A DNA stretch of 64,000 nt. Source: Acanthamoeba sp. SK_2022b. Taxonomy: Eukaryota; Discosea; Longamoebia; Acanthamoebidae. The translations under genes were made by a program, and so were the position numbers. The notes under the pieces were generated by a model, which ran no database searches, was not told where the DNA came from, and saw only the letters and a program-made list of their open reading frames with translations. Below are positions 17,838 to 27,493 of the stretch, piece by piece. Location: the NCBI GenBank assembly GCA_027943245.1, contig JANDJZ010001746.1:369264-433263 (forward strand), read 5' to 3'. Every line of letters begins with the position of its first letter. Position 1 is the stretch's first letter.

Positions 17838-18923
17838 ATGAACAAAACTTACAAGATTGCCGCTATCCCCGGGGACGGTATCGGGCGGGAAGTGTTGCCG
17901 GAAGGCATACGGGTATTGCAGGCGGCGGCGGCGCGCTGGGATCTGTCGCTGGAATTAAACACCTTCGAGTGGGCCAGCTGCGACTACTACCAGCACCACG
18001 GCCAGATGATGCCTGACGATTGGTTTGAGCAGCTCAAGGGCTTCGACGCCATCTATTTCGGCGCCGTCGGCTGGCCGGATACGGTGCCCGATCACATTTC
18101 GCTGTGGGGTTCGCTGCTGAAATTCCGCCGCGACTTCGAGCAGTACGTCAACCTGCGCCCGGTGCGGCTGTTTCCCGGCGTGCCCTGCCCGCTGGCGAAC
18201 AAACAGCCGGGCGACATCGATTTCTACGTGGTGCGCGAAAATACCGAAGGGGAATACTCCTCGCTCGGCGGGCGGATGTTCGAAGGCACCGAACGCGAGA
18301 TGGTGATCCAGGAATCGGTCTTCACCCGTCAGGGCGTGGACCGCATTCTGAAATACGCCTTCGAGCTGGCGCAGCAGCGCTCGCGCAAACGCCTGACCGC
18401 CGCCACCAAGTCCAACGGCATGGCCATCAGCATGCCGTACTGGGATGAGCGCGTGGCGGAGATGGCGCGCCAGTACCCCGATATCGCCTGGGACAAACAG
18501 CACATCGATATTCTGTGCGCGCGCTTCGTGCTGAACCCCGAACGCTTCGACGTGGTGGTGGCCTCCAATCTGTTCGGCGATATTTTGTCGGATCTCGGCC
18601 CGGCCTGCACCGGCACCATCGGCATTGCGCCGTCGGCCAACCTGAACCCGGAGCGCAACTTCCCGTCACTGTTCGAACCGGTACACGGCTCGGCGCCGGA
18701 CATTTTCGGCAAGAACATCGCCAACCCGATCGCCATGATCTGGAGCGGCGCGATGATGCTGGATTTCCTCGGCGACGGCGATGCCCGTTACCGCCAGGCG
18801 CACGACGGCATCCTGCAGGCGATCGAGCGCATCATCGCCGACGGGCCGCGCACGCCGGACATGCGCGGCGATGCCTCCACCCAGCAAGTTGGCCAGGCGA
18901 TCGCCGCCCTGCTGCAACGCTAA
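17838..18923 (+). CDS. dmlA: D-malate dehydrogenase (tartrate dehydrogenase family)
   Basis: A 361-residue isocitrate/isopropylmalate dehydrogenase family protein. It should oxidise and decarboxylate D-malate to pyruvate and CO2 with NAD, with side activity on tartrate. Visible motifs are the N-terminal IPGDGIG, the ENTEGEYSSLGG loop, the Lys in TKSNGM, the metal-binding Asp residues in NLFGDILSDLGP, and FEPVHGSAPDI. It is divergent from its LysR regulator. Downstream lie carnitine breakdown genes, and D-malate is the expected product of that route, so its role here is probably the last step to central metabolism. Confidence 0.92.
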   Translation: MNKTYKIAAIPGDGIGREVLPEGIRVLQAAAARWDLSLELNTFEWASCDYYQHHGQMMPDDWFEQLKGFDAIYFGAVGWPDTVPDHISLWGSLLKFRRDFEQYVNLRPVRLFPGVPCPLANKQPGDIDFYVVRENTEGEYSSLGGRMFEGTEREMVIQESVFTRQGVDRILKYAFELAQQRSRKRLTAATKSNGMAISMPYWDERVAEMARQYPDIAWDKQHIDILCARFVLNPERFDVVVASNLFGDILSDLGPACTGTIGIAPSANLNPERNFPSLFEPVHGSAPDIFGKNIANPIAMIWSGAMMLDFLGDGDARYRQAHDGILQAIERIIADGPRTPDMRGDASTQQVGQAIAALLQR

Positions 18924-19287
18924 GCATCACCGGTTTTCCTGCGCAGGGCGCCCTTTCGCGCCCTGCTTTACCACGTCCGTTTTTCCGCTTCGATCGCCGC
19001 CGCAAATCCGCTGAAAACCACCGCAGAAAGCACGCCAATACCCCGGCCAAGATCACAACAAATTGTTTACATACTGTGTTTTATCCTTTTACAGATGCCC
19101 CAATTGTGGCCCTCCTGTAATTTGTGCACACTCGAAAATGTTAATGAAGAGTAAATATTCTCGGCGGCGTTTTGCCGGGGCGTTTGCTCCTCGCGGTGTA
19201 ACAAAACAAAGGGTTCAAACCAATAAGGCCCGGGCGCACCCTACGCTTCGCGCACCGGCCCACCACCGATAACAGGAGTTCACTCCC
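18924..19287. other. Intergenic region dmlA-yeaV
   Basis: This 364-base region holds a GC-rich hairpin at 18943-18966 followed by TTTA, a probable weak dmlA terminator. After that comes AT-richer sequence around 19050-19160 that should hold the promoter of the carnitine genes. No exact promoter or operator could be assigned. Confidence 0.5.
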
Positions 19288-20898
19288 ATGCAGAGCACCC
19301 CTAAAAAGGATGTCACGCTCATCGCCATCAGCCTGTGCAGTATTGCGCTGATCGCCATTTGCCTGATGCTCTTTCCGGCTCAATCCGCGCTTATCGCCAA
19401 CACCATTTTCAACGGCGTCACCCGGCTGTTCGGTTCAACCATTCAAATCCTGGTGCTGATCGCCCTGCTGGTGGTGCTGTATCTGGCGTTGAGCAAATAC
19501 GGCAACATCCGCCTCGGCGAAGGCAAACCGCAATACTCCACGCTGGCCTGGCTGTTCATGTTCATCTGCGCCGGCCTCGGCTCGTCCACCCTGTATTGGG
19601 GGGTAATGGAGTGGGCGTATTACTACCAGACGCCAGGGCTGAACATCGCGCCGCGCACCCCGAAGGCACTGGAATACAGCATCAGCTACTCCTTCTTCCA
19701 CTGGGGCCTGAGCGCCTGGGCAACCTATGCCCTCGCCTCGCTGATCATGGCCTACCACTTCCACGTGCGTAAGAACAAAGGGCTCAGCCTGTCGGGGATC
19801 ATTTCCGCCATCACCGGCGTGCGCGCCAACGGCCCGATCGGGCGGATGGTGGATCTGATTTTCCTGGTCGCCACCGTCGGCGCCCTCACCATTTCGCTGG
19901 TGCTGACCGCCTCCACCTTTACTCGCGGGCTGACGGCGCTGACCGGCATCCCCGACAATTTCGTGGTGCAGGCGACGGTGATCCTGCTGGCGGCGGTGAT
20001 TTTCTGCCTCAGCTCCTACATCGGCATCGACGGCGGCATGCAGCGCCTGAGCAAAATGGTCGGCTGGGGCGCTTTCGTCTTCGCCGGGTTGGTGCTGCTG
20101 GTCGGCCCCACCGAGTTCACCATCAACAACACCATCAACGCCATCGGCCTGACGGCGCAAAACTTCCTGCAGATGAGTCTGTTCACCGATCCGATGGGCG
20201 ACGGCAGCTTCAGCCGCAGCTGGACGGTGTTCTACTGGCTGTGGTGGATCTCTTACACCCCGGGCGTGGCGATGTTCGTCACCCGCGTCTCGCGCGGCCG
20301 CAAGATTAAAGAGGTGATCTGGGCGCTGTTGCTCGGCAGCACCCTCGGCTGCTGGTTCTTCTTCGGCTCGCTGGAAAGCTACGCCATGCACCAGTTCATC
20401 AGCGGGCAACTCAACGTGCCGGAGATCCTCAGCACTCAGGGCGGCGAAACCGCCGTGCAGATGCTGCTGACGGCGCTGCCGCTCGGCAAGCTGTTCCTGG
20501 CCGCCTATCTGTTCATCATGATCATTTTCCTGGCCTCGCACATGGACGCGGTGGCCTACACCATGGCCGCCACCAGCACCCGCAACCTGCAGGAGGGGCA
20601 AGATCCCAGCCCGATGCTGCGCCTGTTCTGGTGCGTGGTGATCACCCTAATCCCGCTGTCGATCCTGTTCACCGGCGCCTCGCTGGACACCATGAAAACC
20701 ACGGTGATCCTGACCGCGCTGCCGTTCCTGCTGGTGCTGCTGGTGAAAACCTACGGCTTCGCCCGCTGGCTGAAGCAGGACTACGCGGCCATTCCGGCTC
20801 ACCTGATCGAAAGCAGCGCGCCGGCGCTGCCCGAGGCGCCGCCGGCCGCCGAACTCTCCGCTCCATCGTCGTATCAACCGCGCCCTATGGCGAAATGA
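19288..20898 (+). CDS. yeaV: BCCT-family transporter (carnitine/betaine type)
   Basis: A 536-residue betaine-choline-carnitine transporter with about 12 helices. The family Trp-rich signature is seen as [19 protein letters not shown] followed by VTRVSRGR, and [16 protein letters not shown] covers the substrate-site helix. It is the equivalent of E. coli YeaV, which lies in dmlR-dmlA-yeaV-yeaW-yeaX. Together with the monooxygenase downstream it most likely imports L-carnitine. The last 40 residues are Pro/Ala-rich and not conserved. Confidence 0.88.
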   Translation: MQSTPKKDVTLIAISLCSIALIAICLMLFPAQSALIANTIFNGVTRLFGSTIQILVLIALLVVLYLALSKYGNIRLGEGKPQYSTLAWLFMFICAGLGSSTLYWGVMEWAYYYQTPGLNIAPRTPKALEYSISYSFFHWGLSAWATYALASLIMAYHFHVRKNKGLSLSGIISAITGVRANGPIGRMVDLIFLVATVGALTISLVLTASTFTRGLTALTGIPDNFVVQATVILLAAVIFCLSSYIGIDGGMQRLSKMVGWGAFVFAGLVLLVGPTEFTINNTINAIGLTAQNFLQMSLFTDPMGDGSFSRSWTVFYWLWWISYTPGVAMFVTRVSRGRKIKEVIWALLLGSTLGCWFFFGSLESYAMHQFISGQLNVPEILSTQGGETAVQMLLTALPLGKLFLAAYLFIMIIFLASHMDAVAYTMAATSTRNLQEGQDPSPMLRLFWCVVITLIPLSILFTGASLDTMKTTVILTALPFLLVLLVKTYGFARWLKQDYAAIPAHLIESSAPALPEAPPAAELSAPSSYQPRPMAK

Positions 20899-20924
20899 CA
20901 ATAAGAAAAGAGGAAGGTTAACTT

Positions 20925-22049
20925 ATGAGCACTCTGATCCCTGAATTTACCTTACCGAAAGATTTCTGCGCCGACGCCCGCGAGGCTTACACCATTCCGG
21001 CCCGGTTCTATACCCACCAGGCGGCGTTCGAGCACGAAAAAGAGCAGGTGTTCGCCACCAGCTGGATTTGCGTGGCGCACCGCAGCGAGCTCGCCGAACC
21101 GAACGACTACATCACCCGCGAGATCATCGGTGAAAACATTCTGGTGGTGCGTGGCCGCGACAAAGTGCTGCGCGCCTTTTACAACGTCTGCCCGCACCGC
21201 GGCCACCAGCTGCTGGCGGGCGACGGCCGGGCGAAAAACGTCATCACCTGCCCTTATCACGCCTGGGCGTTCAAGTTGGACGGCGAACTGGCACACGCGC
21301 GCAACTGCGAAAACGTGCAGAACTTCGATAAGGAAAACTCGCACCTGATGCCGGTGCGGGTCGAAGAGTACGCCGGGTTTATTTACGTCAATCTGGACTC
21401 GCAGGCCGGCACGGTGGAAGACCAGCTGCCGAGTCTCGGCGCCAAAGTGCGCGAAGCCTGCCCACAGGTCGACGATCTCAAGCTGGCGGCGCGCTTCGTC
21501 ACCCGTACCCCGGCCAACTGGAAGAACATCGTCGACAACTATCTCGAGTGCTACCACTGCGGCCCGGCGCACCCCGGCTTCGCCGACTCGGTGCAGGTCG
21601 ACCGCTACTGGCACACCCTGCACGGCAACTGGACGCTGCAGTTCGGCTACGCCCGCCCTTCCGAGCAGTCATTCAAGTTTGAAGAGGGTAAAGAAGCCAG
21701 CTTCCACGGCATCTGGCTGTGGCCGTGCACCATGTTCAACATGCCGCCGCTGGAAGGCATGATGACGGTGATCTATGAATTCCCGGTCGATGCAGAAACC
21801 ACCCTGCAGCACTACGACATCTACTTCACCAACGCCGATTTGAACGACGAGCAGCTCAAACTGATCGACTGGTACCGCGACGTGTTCCGCCCGGAAGATT
21901 TGCGGCTGGTGGAGAGCGTGCAAAAAGGCCTCAAATCGCGCGGCTATCGCGGCCAGGGGCGCATCATGGCCGACGGTGCCGGCAGCGGCGTCAGCGAACA
22001 CGGCATCGCCCACTTCCACAACCTGCTGGCGCAGGTTTATCAACCCTGA
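20925..22049 (+). CDS. yeaW: Carnitine monooxygenase, Rieske oxygenase subunit
   Basis: A 374-residue Rieske non-heme iron oxygenase, equivalent to YeaW/CntA. With its reductase it splits L-carnitine to trimethylamine and malic semialdehyde. The Rieske cluster ligands are C89, H91, C109 and H112 (CPHRGH and CPYHAW). The mononuclear iron site is in NWKNIVDNYLECYHCGPAHPGF with H211 and H216; the bridging residue is a Glu (E208), as described for CntA, not the usual Asp. A good AGGAAGG site precedes the ATG. Confidence 0.92.
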   Translation: MSTLIPEFTLPKDFCADAREAYTIPARFYTHQAAFEHEKEQVFATSWICVAHRSELAEPNDYITREIIGENILVVRGRDKVLRAFYNVCPHRGHQLLAGDGRAKNVITCPYHAWAFKLDGELAHARNCENVQNFDKENSHLMPVRVEEYAGFIYVNLDSQAGTVEDQLPSLGAKVREACPQVDDLKLAARFVTRTPANWKNIVDNYLECYHCGPAHPGFADSVQVDRYWHTLHGNWTLQFGYARPSEQSFKFEEGKEASFHGIWLWPCTMFNMPPLEGMMTVIYEFPVDAETTLQHYDIYFTNADLNDEQLKLIDWYRDVFRPEDLRLVESVQKGLKSRGYRGQGRIMADGAGSGVSEHGIAHFHNLLAQVYQP

Positions 22050-22096
22050 TGCGACGGGGCCCACGGGCCCCCTCCCCCTGACTTGTGAGGTTCTTT

Positions 22097-23545
22097 GTGA
22101 ATATTTCCGATCGGGCGCTATTCCGCCAACAGGCCTACATCAACGGGCAATGGCGCGATGCCGACAACCAGGAAACCCTGCCGGTGAGCGATCCCGCCAC
22201 CGGCCAACACATCGGCAGCGTGCCCAACATGGCGACGGCCGAAACCCAGCGGGCGATCGACGCCGCCCAGCAGGCGCTGGAAGGCTGGCGCGCGCTGCCG
22301 GCACAGCAACGCGCCCAGCTGCTGCGCCGCTGGTTCGAACTGATGCTGGAACACCAGCAGGATCTGGCCAGCCTGATGACGCTGGAGCAAGGCAAGCCGC
22401 TGGCGGAGTCGCTGGGCGAGATCCGCTACGCCGCCTCCTTTATTGAATGGTTCGCCGAACAGGCCAAGCGCACCAATGGCGACATCATTCCCTCGCCGAG
22501 CGGCGATAAACGCCTGATGGTGCTGAAGCAGGGCATCGGCGTGTGCGCGGCGATCACGCCCTGGAACTTCCCGGCGGCGATGATCACCCGCAAGGCCGCG
22601 CCGGCGCTGGCGGCCGGCTGCACGCTGGTGGTCAAACCCGCCAACGAAACCCCTTACTCGGCGCTGGCGATGGCCGAGCTGGCCGAGCGCGCCGGCATTC
22701 CCGCCGGGGTGTTCAACGTGGTGACCGGCAACTCGCAGGCGATCGGCGCCGAGCTGACCCGCCACCCGCAGGTGCGCAAGCTGAGCTTTACCGGCTCCAC
22801 GCCGGTGGGCAGGCTGCTGATGCGCCAGAGCTCGGACACCATCAAGAAAGTGTCGCTGGAGCTGGGCGGCAACGCGCCGTTCATAGTGTTTGACGATGCG
22901 GACATCGATGCCGCAGTGGAAGGCGCGCTGATCGCCAAATACCGCAACGCCGGGCAGACCTGCGTTTGTGTCAATCGGTTCTACGTGCAGCGTGGCGTTT
23001 ACCTACAGTTCGCCGAGAAGTTTGTCGCCCGCGTGGCGACGCTGCAGGTCGGCAACGGCTTCGAACCCGGCGTACAGATCGGCCCGCTGATCAACCGCAA
23101 GGCGCGCGACAAGGTGCTGGAACTGCTCGATGACGCGCTGAGCAAAGGCGCTCAGGTGCTGACCGGCGCCACGCCGCACGCGCTGGGCGGCAATTTCTTC
23201 ACGCCGACGGTGCTTGGCGACGTGCAGCCTGGCTCGCTGCTGCTGGAAGAAGAGATCTTCGGCCCGGTCGCGCCGCTGGTGGTGTTCGATGACGAAGCCG
23301 AGGCGATCCGCCAGGCCAACGACACCATCTACGGCTTGGCCGCCTACTTCTACACCCGCGATGCGGCGCGCATCTGGCGCGTTTCGGAGCGGCTGGAGTA
23401 CGGCATGGTCGGCATCAATACCGGCCTTATCTCCAACGAGGTAGCCCCGTTCGGCGGGGTGAAGCAGTCGGGTCTGGGGCGTGAAGGCTCCGAATACGGC
23501 ATCGAAGACTATCTGGAGCTCAAATACCTGTGCCAGGCGGTATAA
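22097..23545 (+). CDS. GabD-like aldehyde dehydrogenase, probable malic semialdehyde dehydrogenase
   Basis: A 482-residue NAD(P)-dependent aldehyde dehydrogenase, very similar along its length to succinate-semialdehyde dehydrogenase GabD. The catalytic Glu is in LELGGNAPF and the Cys in NAGQTCVC. It lies between the two carnitine monooxygenase genes, so malic semialdehyde is the most likely substrate, giving D-malate for DmlA; this is inference. GTG 22097 is chosen because GAGG at 22087-22090 is then 6 bases upstream; an earlier GTG at 22085 lacks such a site. E. coli has no gene here between yeaW and yeaX. Confidence 0.85.
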   Translation: MNISDRALFRQQAYINGQWRDADNQETLPVSDPATGQHIGSVPNMATAETQRAIDAAQQALEGWRALPAQQRAQLLRRWFELMLEHQQDLASLMTLEQGKPLAESLGEIRYAASFIEWFAEQAKRTNGDIIPSPSGDKRLMVLKQGIGVCAAITPWNFPAAMITRKAAPALAAGCTLVVKPANETPYSALAMAELAERAGIPAGVFNVVTGNSQAIGAELTRHPQVRKLSFTGSTPVGRLLMRQSSDTIKKVSLELGGNAPFIVFDDADIDAAVEGALIAKYRNAGQTCVCVNRFYVQRGVYLQFAEKFVARVATLQVGNGFEPGVQIGPLINRKARDKVLELLDDALSKGAQVLTGATPHALGGNFFTPTVLGDVQPGSLLLEEEIFGPVAPLVVFDDEAEAIRQANDTIYGLAAYFYTRDAARIWRVSERLEYGMVGINTGLISNEVAPFGGVKQSGLGREGSEYGIEDYLELKYLCQAV

Positions 23546-23586
23546 CTTTTTCATGCGCGGGGACGCCCGCGCTTTGGAGCCAATGA

Positions 23587-24552
23587 ATGACCAGCTATCA
23601 GATGCTTGATGTTCGCGTCGTCGACATCGAACCCGTCACCGCGCAGGTCAAGCGCTTTACCCTGGCGGATCCGCAAGGCCGGCCGCTGCCCGCCTTCAGC
23701 GGCGGCAGCCACATCATCGTGCAAATGCAGGACGGCGAGCAGCGTTACAGCAATGCCTATTCGCTGCTGAGCTCACCATTCGAGCTCGACCGTTACCAGA
23801 TCGCCGTGCGCCGTGAGTCCCCTTCCAAAGGCGGTTCCGACTTCATGCACGATCGGCTGGCAATCGGCGATACGCTGACCATCAGCACCCCCAATAACCT
23901 GTTCGCGCTGGCACCGGAGGCGCAGCATCACGTGCTGATCGCCGGCGGCATCGGCATCACGCCGTTTATGGCCCATCTGCACGAGCTGCAGCGCAGCGGG
24001 CAACGCTATCATCTGCACTACTGCTTCCACAGCGAGGAACACAACGCCTTCCAGCAGCAGCTGACGCAAGCGCCGTTCACCGACAACGTCAGTTGCCATG
24101 TCTCCAGCCTTAACGGCCGGTTGGATCTGGCGCGCACGCTGGCCGACGTGGAGCCCGGCGCCCATATCTACGTCTGCGGCCCGGCGGCGCTGAACGAAGC
24201 GGTGTACCGGACCGCAGCCGAACTGGGCATCGCCCCCGGTCGCTTGCACAGCGAAGCCTTCGCCGCCGAAGACACGGCAGGCGGCGCCTTTACGCTGGTG
24301 CTGGCCCGCTCAGGTATTGAGCTTGAAGTGGCGGAAGACATGACCATCCTGCAGGCGCTGGAAAACAGCAAGGCGGCTAAAGTCGAGTGCCTGTGCCGCG
24401 AAGGCATTTGCGGCACCTGCGAAACCCGCATCGTCGAAGGGGAAGCCGATCACCGCGATCAGTATCTCAGTGACGAAGAGCGCGCGGCGCAGCAAACCCT
24501 GTTGATCTGCTGCTCGCGCGCCAAAGGCAACCGGCTGGTGCTGGATCTGTAA
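23587..24552 (+). CDS. yeaX: Carnitine monooxygenase reductase subunit
   Basis: A 321-residue class IA-type reductase. The N-terminal FMN/NAD domain has RYSNAYSLLSS and AGGIGITPFMAHL, and the C-terminal plant-type [2Fe-2S] domain has ligands C270, C275, C278 and C308 or C309. It passes electrons from NAD(P)H to the YeaW oxygenase, as CntB/YeaX does. It ends the carnitine group and converges with the ABC transporter genes over a hairpin. Confidence 0.92.
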   Translation: MTSYQMLDVRVVDIEPVTAQVKRFTLADPQGRPLPAFSGGSHIIVQMQDGEQRYSNAYSLLSSPFELDRYQIAVRRESPSKGGSDFMHDRLAIGDTLTISTPNNLFALAPEAQHHVLIAGGIGITPFMAHLHELQRSGQRYHLHYCFHSEEHNAFQQQLTQAPFTDNVSCHVSSLNGRLDLARTLADVEPGAHIYVCGPAALNEAVYRTAAELGIAPGRLHSEAFAAEDTAGGAFTLVLARSGIELEVAEDMTILQALENSKAAKVECLCREGICGTCETRIVEGEADHRDQYLSDEERAAQQTLLICCSRAKGNRLVLDL

Positions 24553-24558
24553 ACGGAG

Positions 24559-24576
24559 CGCCCGCGTCTGCGGGCG
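24559..24576. terminator. Hairpin between yeaX and the ABC transporter
   Basis: A 7-bp GC stem with a 4-base loop lies in the 30-base gap between two convergent genes. It has no T run and is a probable shared, weak terminator. Confidence 0.45.
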
Positions 24577-24582
24577 TCCTGA

Positions 24583-25653
24583 CTAGGCTTTCGGGAATAT
24601 CCACAGATGCTCGGCCGGCAGGGAGAGGCGGCAAAGCGCCTGACTGCGCGCTTCGTGGCCATAGGCGCGCACCACGAAATCCTCGGCCACGGTGCGAAAC
24701 AGGTACTCCCAGCGATCGCCGAGATACATGCTGGTCAACAGCGGCAGCTCAAGCTGGTTGCCCTGCGGATCTTCGCCCAACCGCACGCGCTCCACGCGGA
24801 TCACCGCCGAGCCCTCCTGGCCAACCTGCACCCCTGCGCCCGCTTTGCCCCACAGCGCCCAGTCCTTGCCTTCGATGCGCGCCCGATCGCCTTCCAGCGC
24901 CACGATCTTGCCCGGCAAGCGGTTGTTGCTGCCCATGAACTCAGCGGTGAACAGCGTAGTGGGTGAACCGTACATCTCCTGCGGCGTACCCTGCTGTTCG
25001 ATTTTGCCGTTGTTGAGCAGCAGGATGCGATCGGAGATGGCCATCGCCTCGTTCTGATCGTGGGTCACCATCAGCGCCGACAGGCCGAGCTTGATGATCA
25101 ACTCGCGCAGGAATACCCGCGCCTCTTCGCGCAGCTTGGCGTCAAGGTTGGACAGCGGCTCGTCCAGCAGGATCACCGGCGGGTTGTAGACCAGCGCACG
25201 CCCAATCGCCACGCGCTGCTGCTGGCCGCCAGAAAGCTGGTGCGGATGGCGCTTGGCCAGATGCCCCAACCCGAGCTGATCCAGCACCGCCTGCACCCGC
25301 TGGGTGATTTCCGCCGAGGCGATCTTACGCAGCTTCAGCGGGTAAGCGACGTTCTCAAACACCGTTTTATGCGGCCACAGCGCATAGGACTGAAACACCA
25401 GCCCCAGATTGCGCTCTTCGGCGGGAATTTCGCTGCGCGCGCTGCCGTTGTACACCGCATTATTGCCGATGACGATTCGGCCCTGGCTCGGTTTCTCCAG
25501 CCCGGCCACCGCCCGCAGCAGCGTGGTTTTGCCGCTGCCCGACGGGCCCAGCAGCGAGACCACTTCGCCCCGTTTCAGCTCCATCGACACCCCTTTCAGC
25601 ACCGGGTTGTCGCCATAGGTCAAATGCAGATTCTCTACCGAAAGTTCAATCAT
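24583..25653 (-). CDS. ABC transporter ATP-binding protein (FbpC/PotA-like)
   Basis: A 356-residue ATPase. It has Walker A (GPSGSGKTT), the Q-loop (VFQSYALWPH), the signature LSGGQQQR, Walker B (ILLDEP) and a C-terminal TOBE-like domain after about residue 240. It powers the fused permease encoded directly upstream, whose stop it overlaps by 8 bases. The subfamily includes iron(III), phosphonate, sugar phosphate and polyamine importers, so the cargo is not fixed by this subunit. Confidence 0.85.
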   Translation of the reverse strand: MIELSVENLHLTYGDNPVLKGVSMELKRGEVVSLLGPSGSGKTTLLRAVAGLEKPSQGRIVIGNNAVYNGSARSEIPAEERNLGLVFQSYALWPHKTVFENVAYPLKLRKIASAEITQRVQAVLDQLGLGHLAKRHPHQLSGGQQQRVAIGRALVYNPPVILLDEPLSNLDAKLREEARVFLRELIIKLGLSALMVTHDQNEAMAISDRILLLNNGKIEQQGTPQEMYGSPTTLFTAEFMGSNNRLPGKIVALEGDRARIEGKDWALWGKAGAGVQVGQEGSAVIRVERVRLGEDPQGNQLELPLLTSMYLGDRWEYLFRTVAEDFVVRAYGHEARSQALCRLSLPAEHLWIFPKA

Positions 25654-27415
25654 GTAATTTCACTCCAAAGCGCAAGGCGATCCCCAACCCCAGCACCACC
25701 AGCAGGATATTGATGAACGACAGCGCGGCGACGATATCGATAGCGCCCGCGGCCCACAGGGAAACCAGCATCGAGCCGATGGTTTCCGTGCCCGGAGACA
25801 GCAGATACACCCCGGTAGAATATTCGCGCTCAAAGATCAGGAACATCAGCAGCCAAGAGCCGATCAGGCCGTAGCGCGACAGCGGAATGGTGACGTGACG
25901 GGTGACCTGGCCGCGGCTGGCGCCGGCGCTGCGCGCCGCCTCCTCCAGCTCCGGCCCCACCTGCAGCAGCGTGGAAGAGATCAGCCGCAGGCCGTAAGCC
26001 ATCCACACCACGGTGTACGCCAGCCAGACGCTGAAGATGGTGCTGCGCAGCGAACGCAGCCAGACAATCCAGTTAGCACGCAGCCACTCGGCCATCGGCA
26101 GCGCCGACAGCCAGCCCTCCTTGAGCGATTTGTCCAGCCACATCGGCAGGAACAGAAACACCCACAGGAATGCCAGGCCGGCCAGCAGCCCCGGCACCGC
26201 ACGCGGCACCAGCACGCTGTAGTCGAGGAAGCGCGTGGCGCCATCCGGCTTGCGGTGCATGGCGATGCCGATAAACAGGTAGCACGCCACCGCCAACGCC
26301 CCGCCGATCACCCCAATCGCCATTGAGTTGACGATGGCGCGCAGCAGGTTGGGCTGCGCCCAGATGGTGCGGAAGGTGTTGATCGACAGCTCGTCCCAAA
26401 CAGACACGCCCACGCCCCAGTTGGAGATAAAGGCGCGCAGCACCACGCCGATCAGCGGCACGCCGATGGTGACGGTCAGCCAAAACACCACCACCGCGCC
26501 GGCCACCCAGCGCCATTTGCCCAGCGGCAGCGCGCGGGCCTGCGAGGCTTTGCCCTTGACGGTGACGAAGCGGTTGGCGGTACGCATCAGCCGGCGCTGC
26601 AGCATCACCAGCGGAATGGTGATGCAGATCAGCACCACCGCCACCGCTGCCATCAGGTGGTAAGACGGCGTGCCCAGCTTGTTGGTCAACTGGTAAAGGT
26701 AGGTCGCCAGCACCAGGTTGCCCTCCGGATCCCCCAGCACCAGCATCAGGCCGAACACTTCCAGCCCGAGGAAGAACAGCAGCACTCCGGCATACAGGAT
26801 AGACGGCCGCACCATCGGCAGACTGACGGCGGTCATGACCTGCAGCGGCGTGGCGCCGGCGGTGCGCGCTGCTTCTTCAACGTCTGAGCCCACGCTGCGC
26901 AGCGCCGAGGAGATATACAGATACGCGTGGGGCACGTGCGTCAATCCGGCAATCACCACGATGCTGGCCATCGAATAGATATTCCACGGCACGAAGCCCA
27001 GCAGCGCCTCCGCCCACAGCGAGAAGAAGCCCACCGGCCCCGCCGCCACCACGTAGCCGAAGCCCAGCACCATCGGCGACACGAAGATCGGCACCAGAAT
27101 CAGCGGCTCGATGATCCGCCGCCCCGGCAGATCGGTGCGCACCATCAGGAAGGCCAAAATGCCGCCGAGCGGGATGGCGATGATCACCAGCCCGAATGCC
27201 AGAATAAAGCCGCTCTTCAGCGCTTTGTAGAAATCCGGATCGGTAAAGATGAACTCGAAGGCCTCCAGGCTGAAGACCTTGGAGGGAGAGAAGAACGGTG
27301 CCGAGAGGAAGCTTTGAATGATGATAAACGACAGGGGGACATAGATAACCAGTGCGGTTATCAACACCACCAGGCCGCGCGGCAGGCTCTGCCACTTTCT
27401 GCGCCATGCTTGCAT
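25646..27415 (-). CDS. ABC transporter permease, two fused halves (FbpB-like)
   Basis: A 589-residue inner-membrane protein with two homologous halves of about 290 residues, each with about six helices. Each half has an ATPase-contact (EAA) loop: EEAARTAGATPLQV and EEAARSAGASRGQV. One chain thus replaces a permease dimer, as in FbpB. It lies between the ATPase and the substrate-binding protein genes. Confidence 0.85.
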   Translation of the reverse strand: MQAWRRKWQSLPRGLVVLITALVIYVPLSFIIIQSFLSAPFFSPSKVFSLEAFEFIFTDPDFYKALKSGFILAFGLVIIAIPLGGILAFLMVRTDLPGRRIIEPLILVPIFVSPMVLGFGYVVAAGPVGFFSLWAEALLGFVPWNIYSMASIVVIAGLTHVPHAYLYISSALRSVGSDVEEAARTAGATPLQVMTAVSLPMVRPSILYAGVLLFFLGLEVFGLMLVLGDPEGNLVLATYLYQLTNKLGTPSYHLMAAVAVVLICITIPLVMLQRRLMRTANRFVTVKGKASQARALPLGKWRWVAGAVVVFWLTVTIGVPLIGVVLRAFISNWGVGVSVWDELSINTFRTIWAQPNLLRAIVNSMAIGVIGGALAVACYLFIGIAMHRKPDGATRFLDYSVLVPRAVPGLLAGLAFLWVFLFLPMWLDKSLKEGWLSALPMAEWLRANWIVWLRSLRSTIFSVWLAYTVVWMAYGLRLISSTLLQVGPELEEAARSAGASRGQVTRHVTIPLSRYGLIGSWLLMFLIFEREYSTGVYLLSPGTETIGSMLVSLWAAGAIDIVAALSFINILLVVLGLGIALRFGVKLHD

Positions 27416-27493
27416 AAATGCTCCCTATGGTTGTAAACGCCGACCAAAGGGCGCACGCCTCTAAGGCAGGCGCGCGTCCGAATGCAGTCCCTG

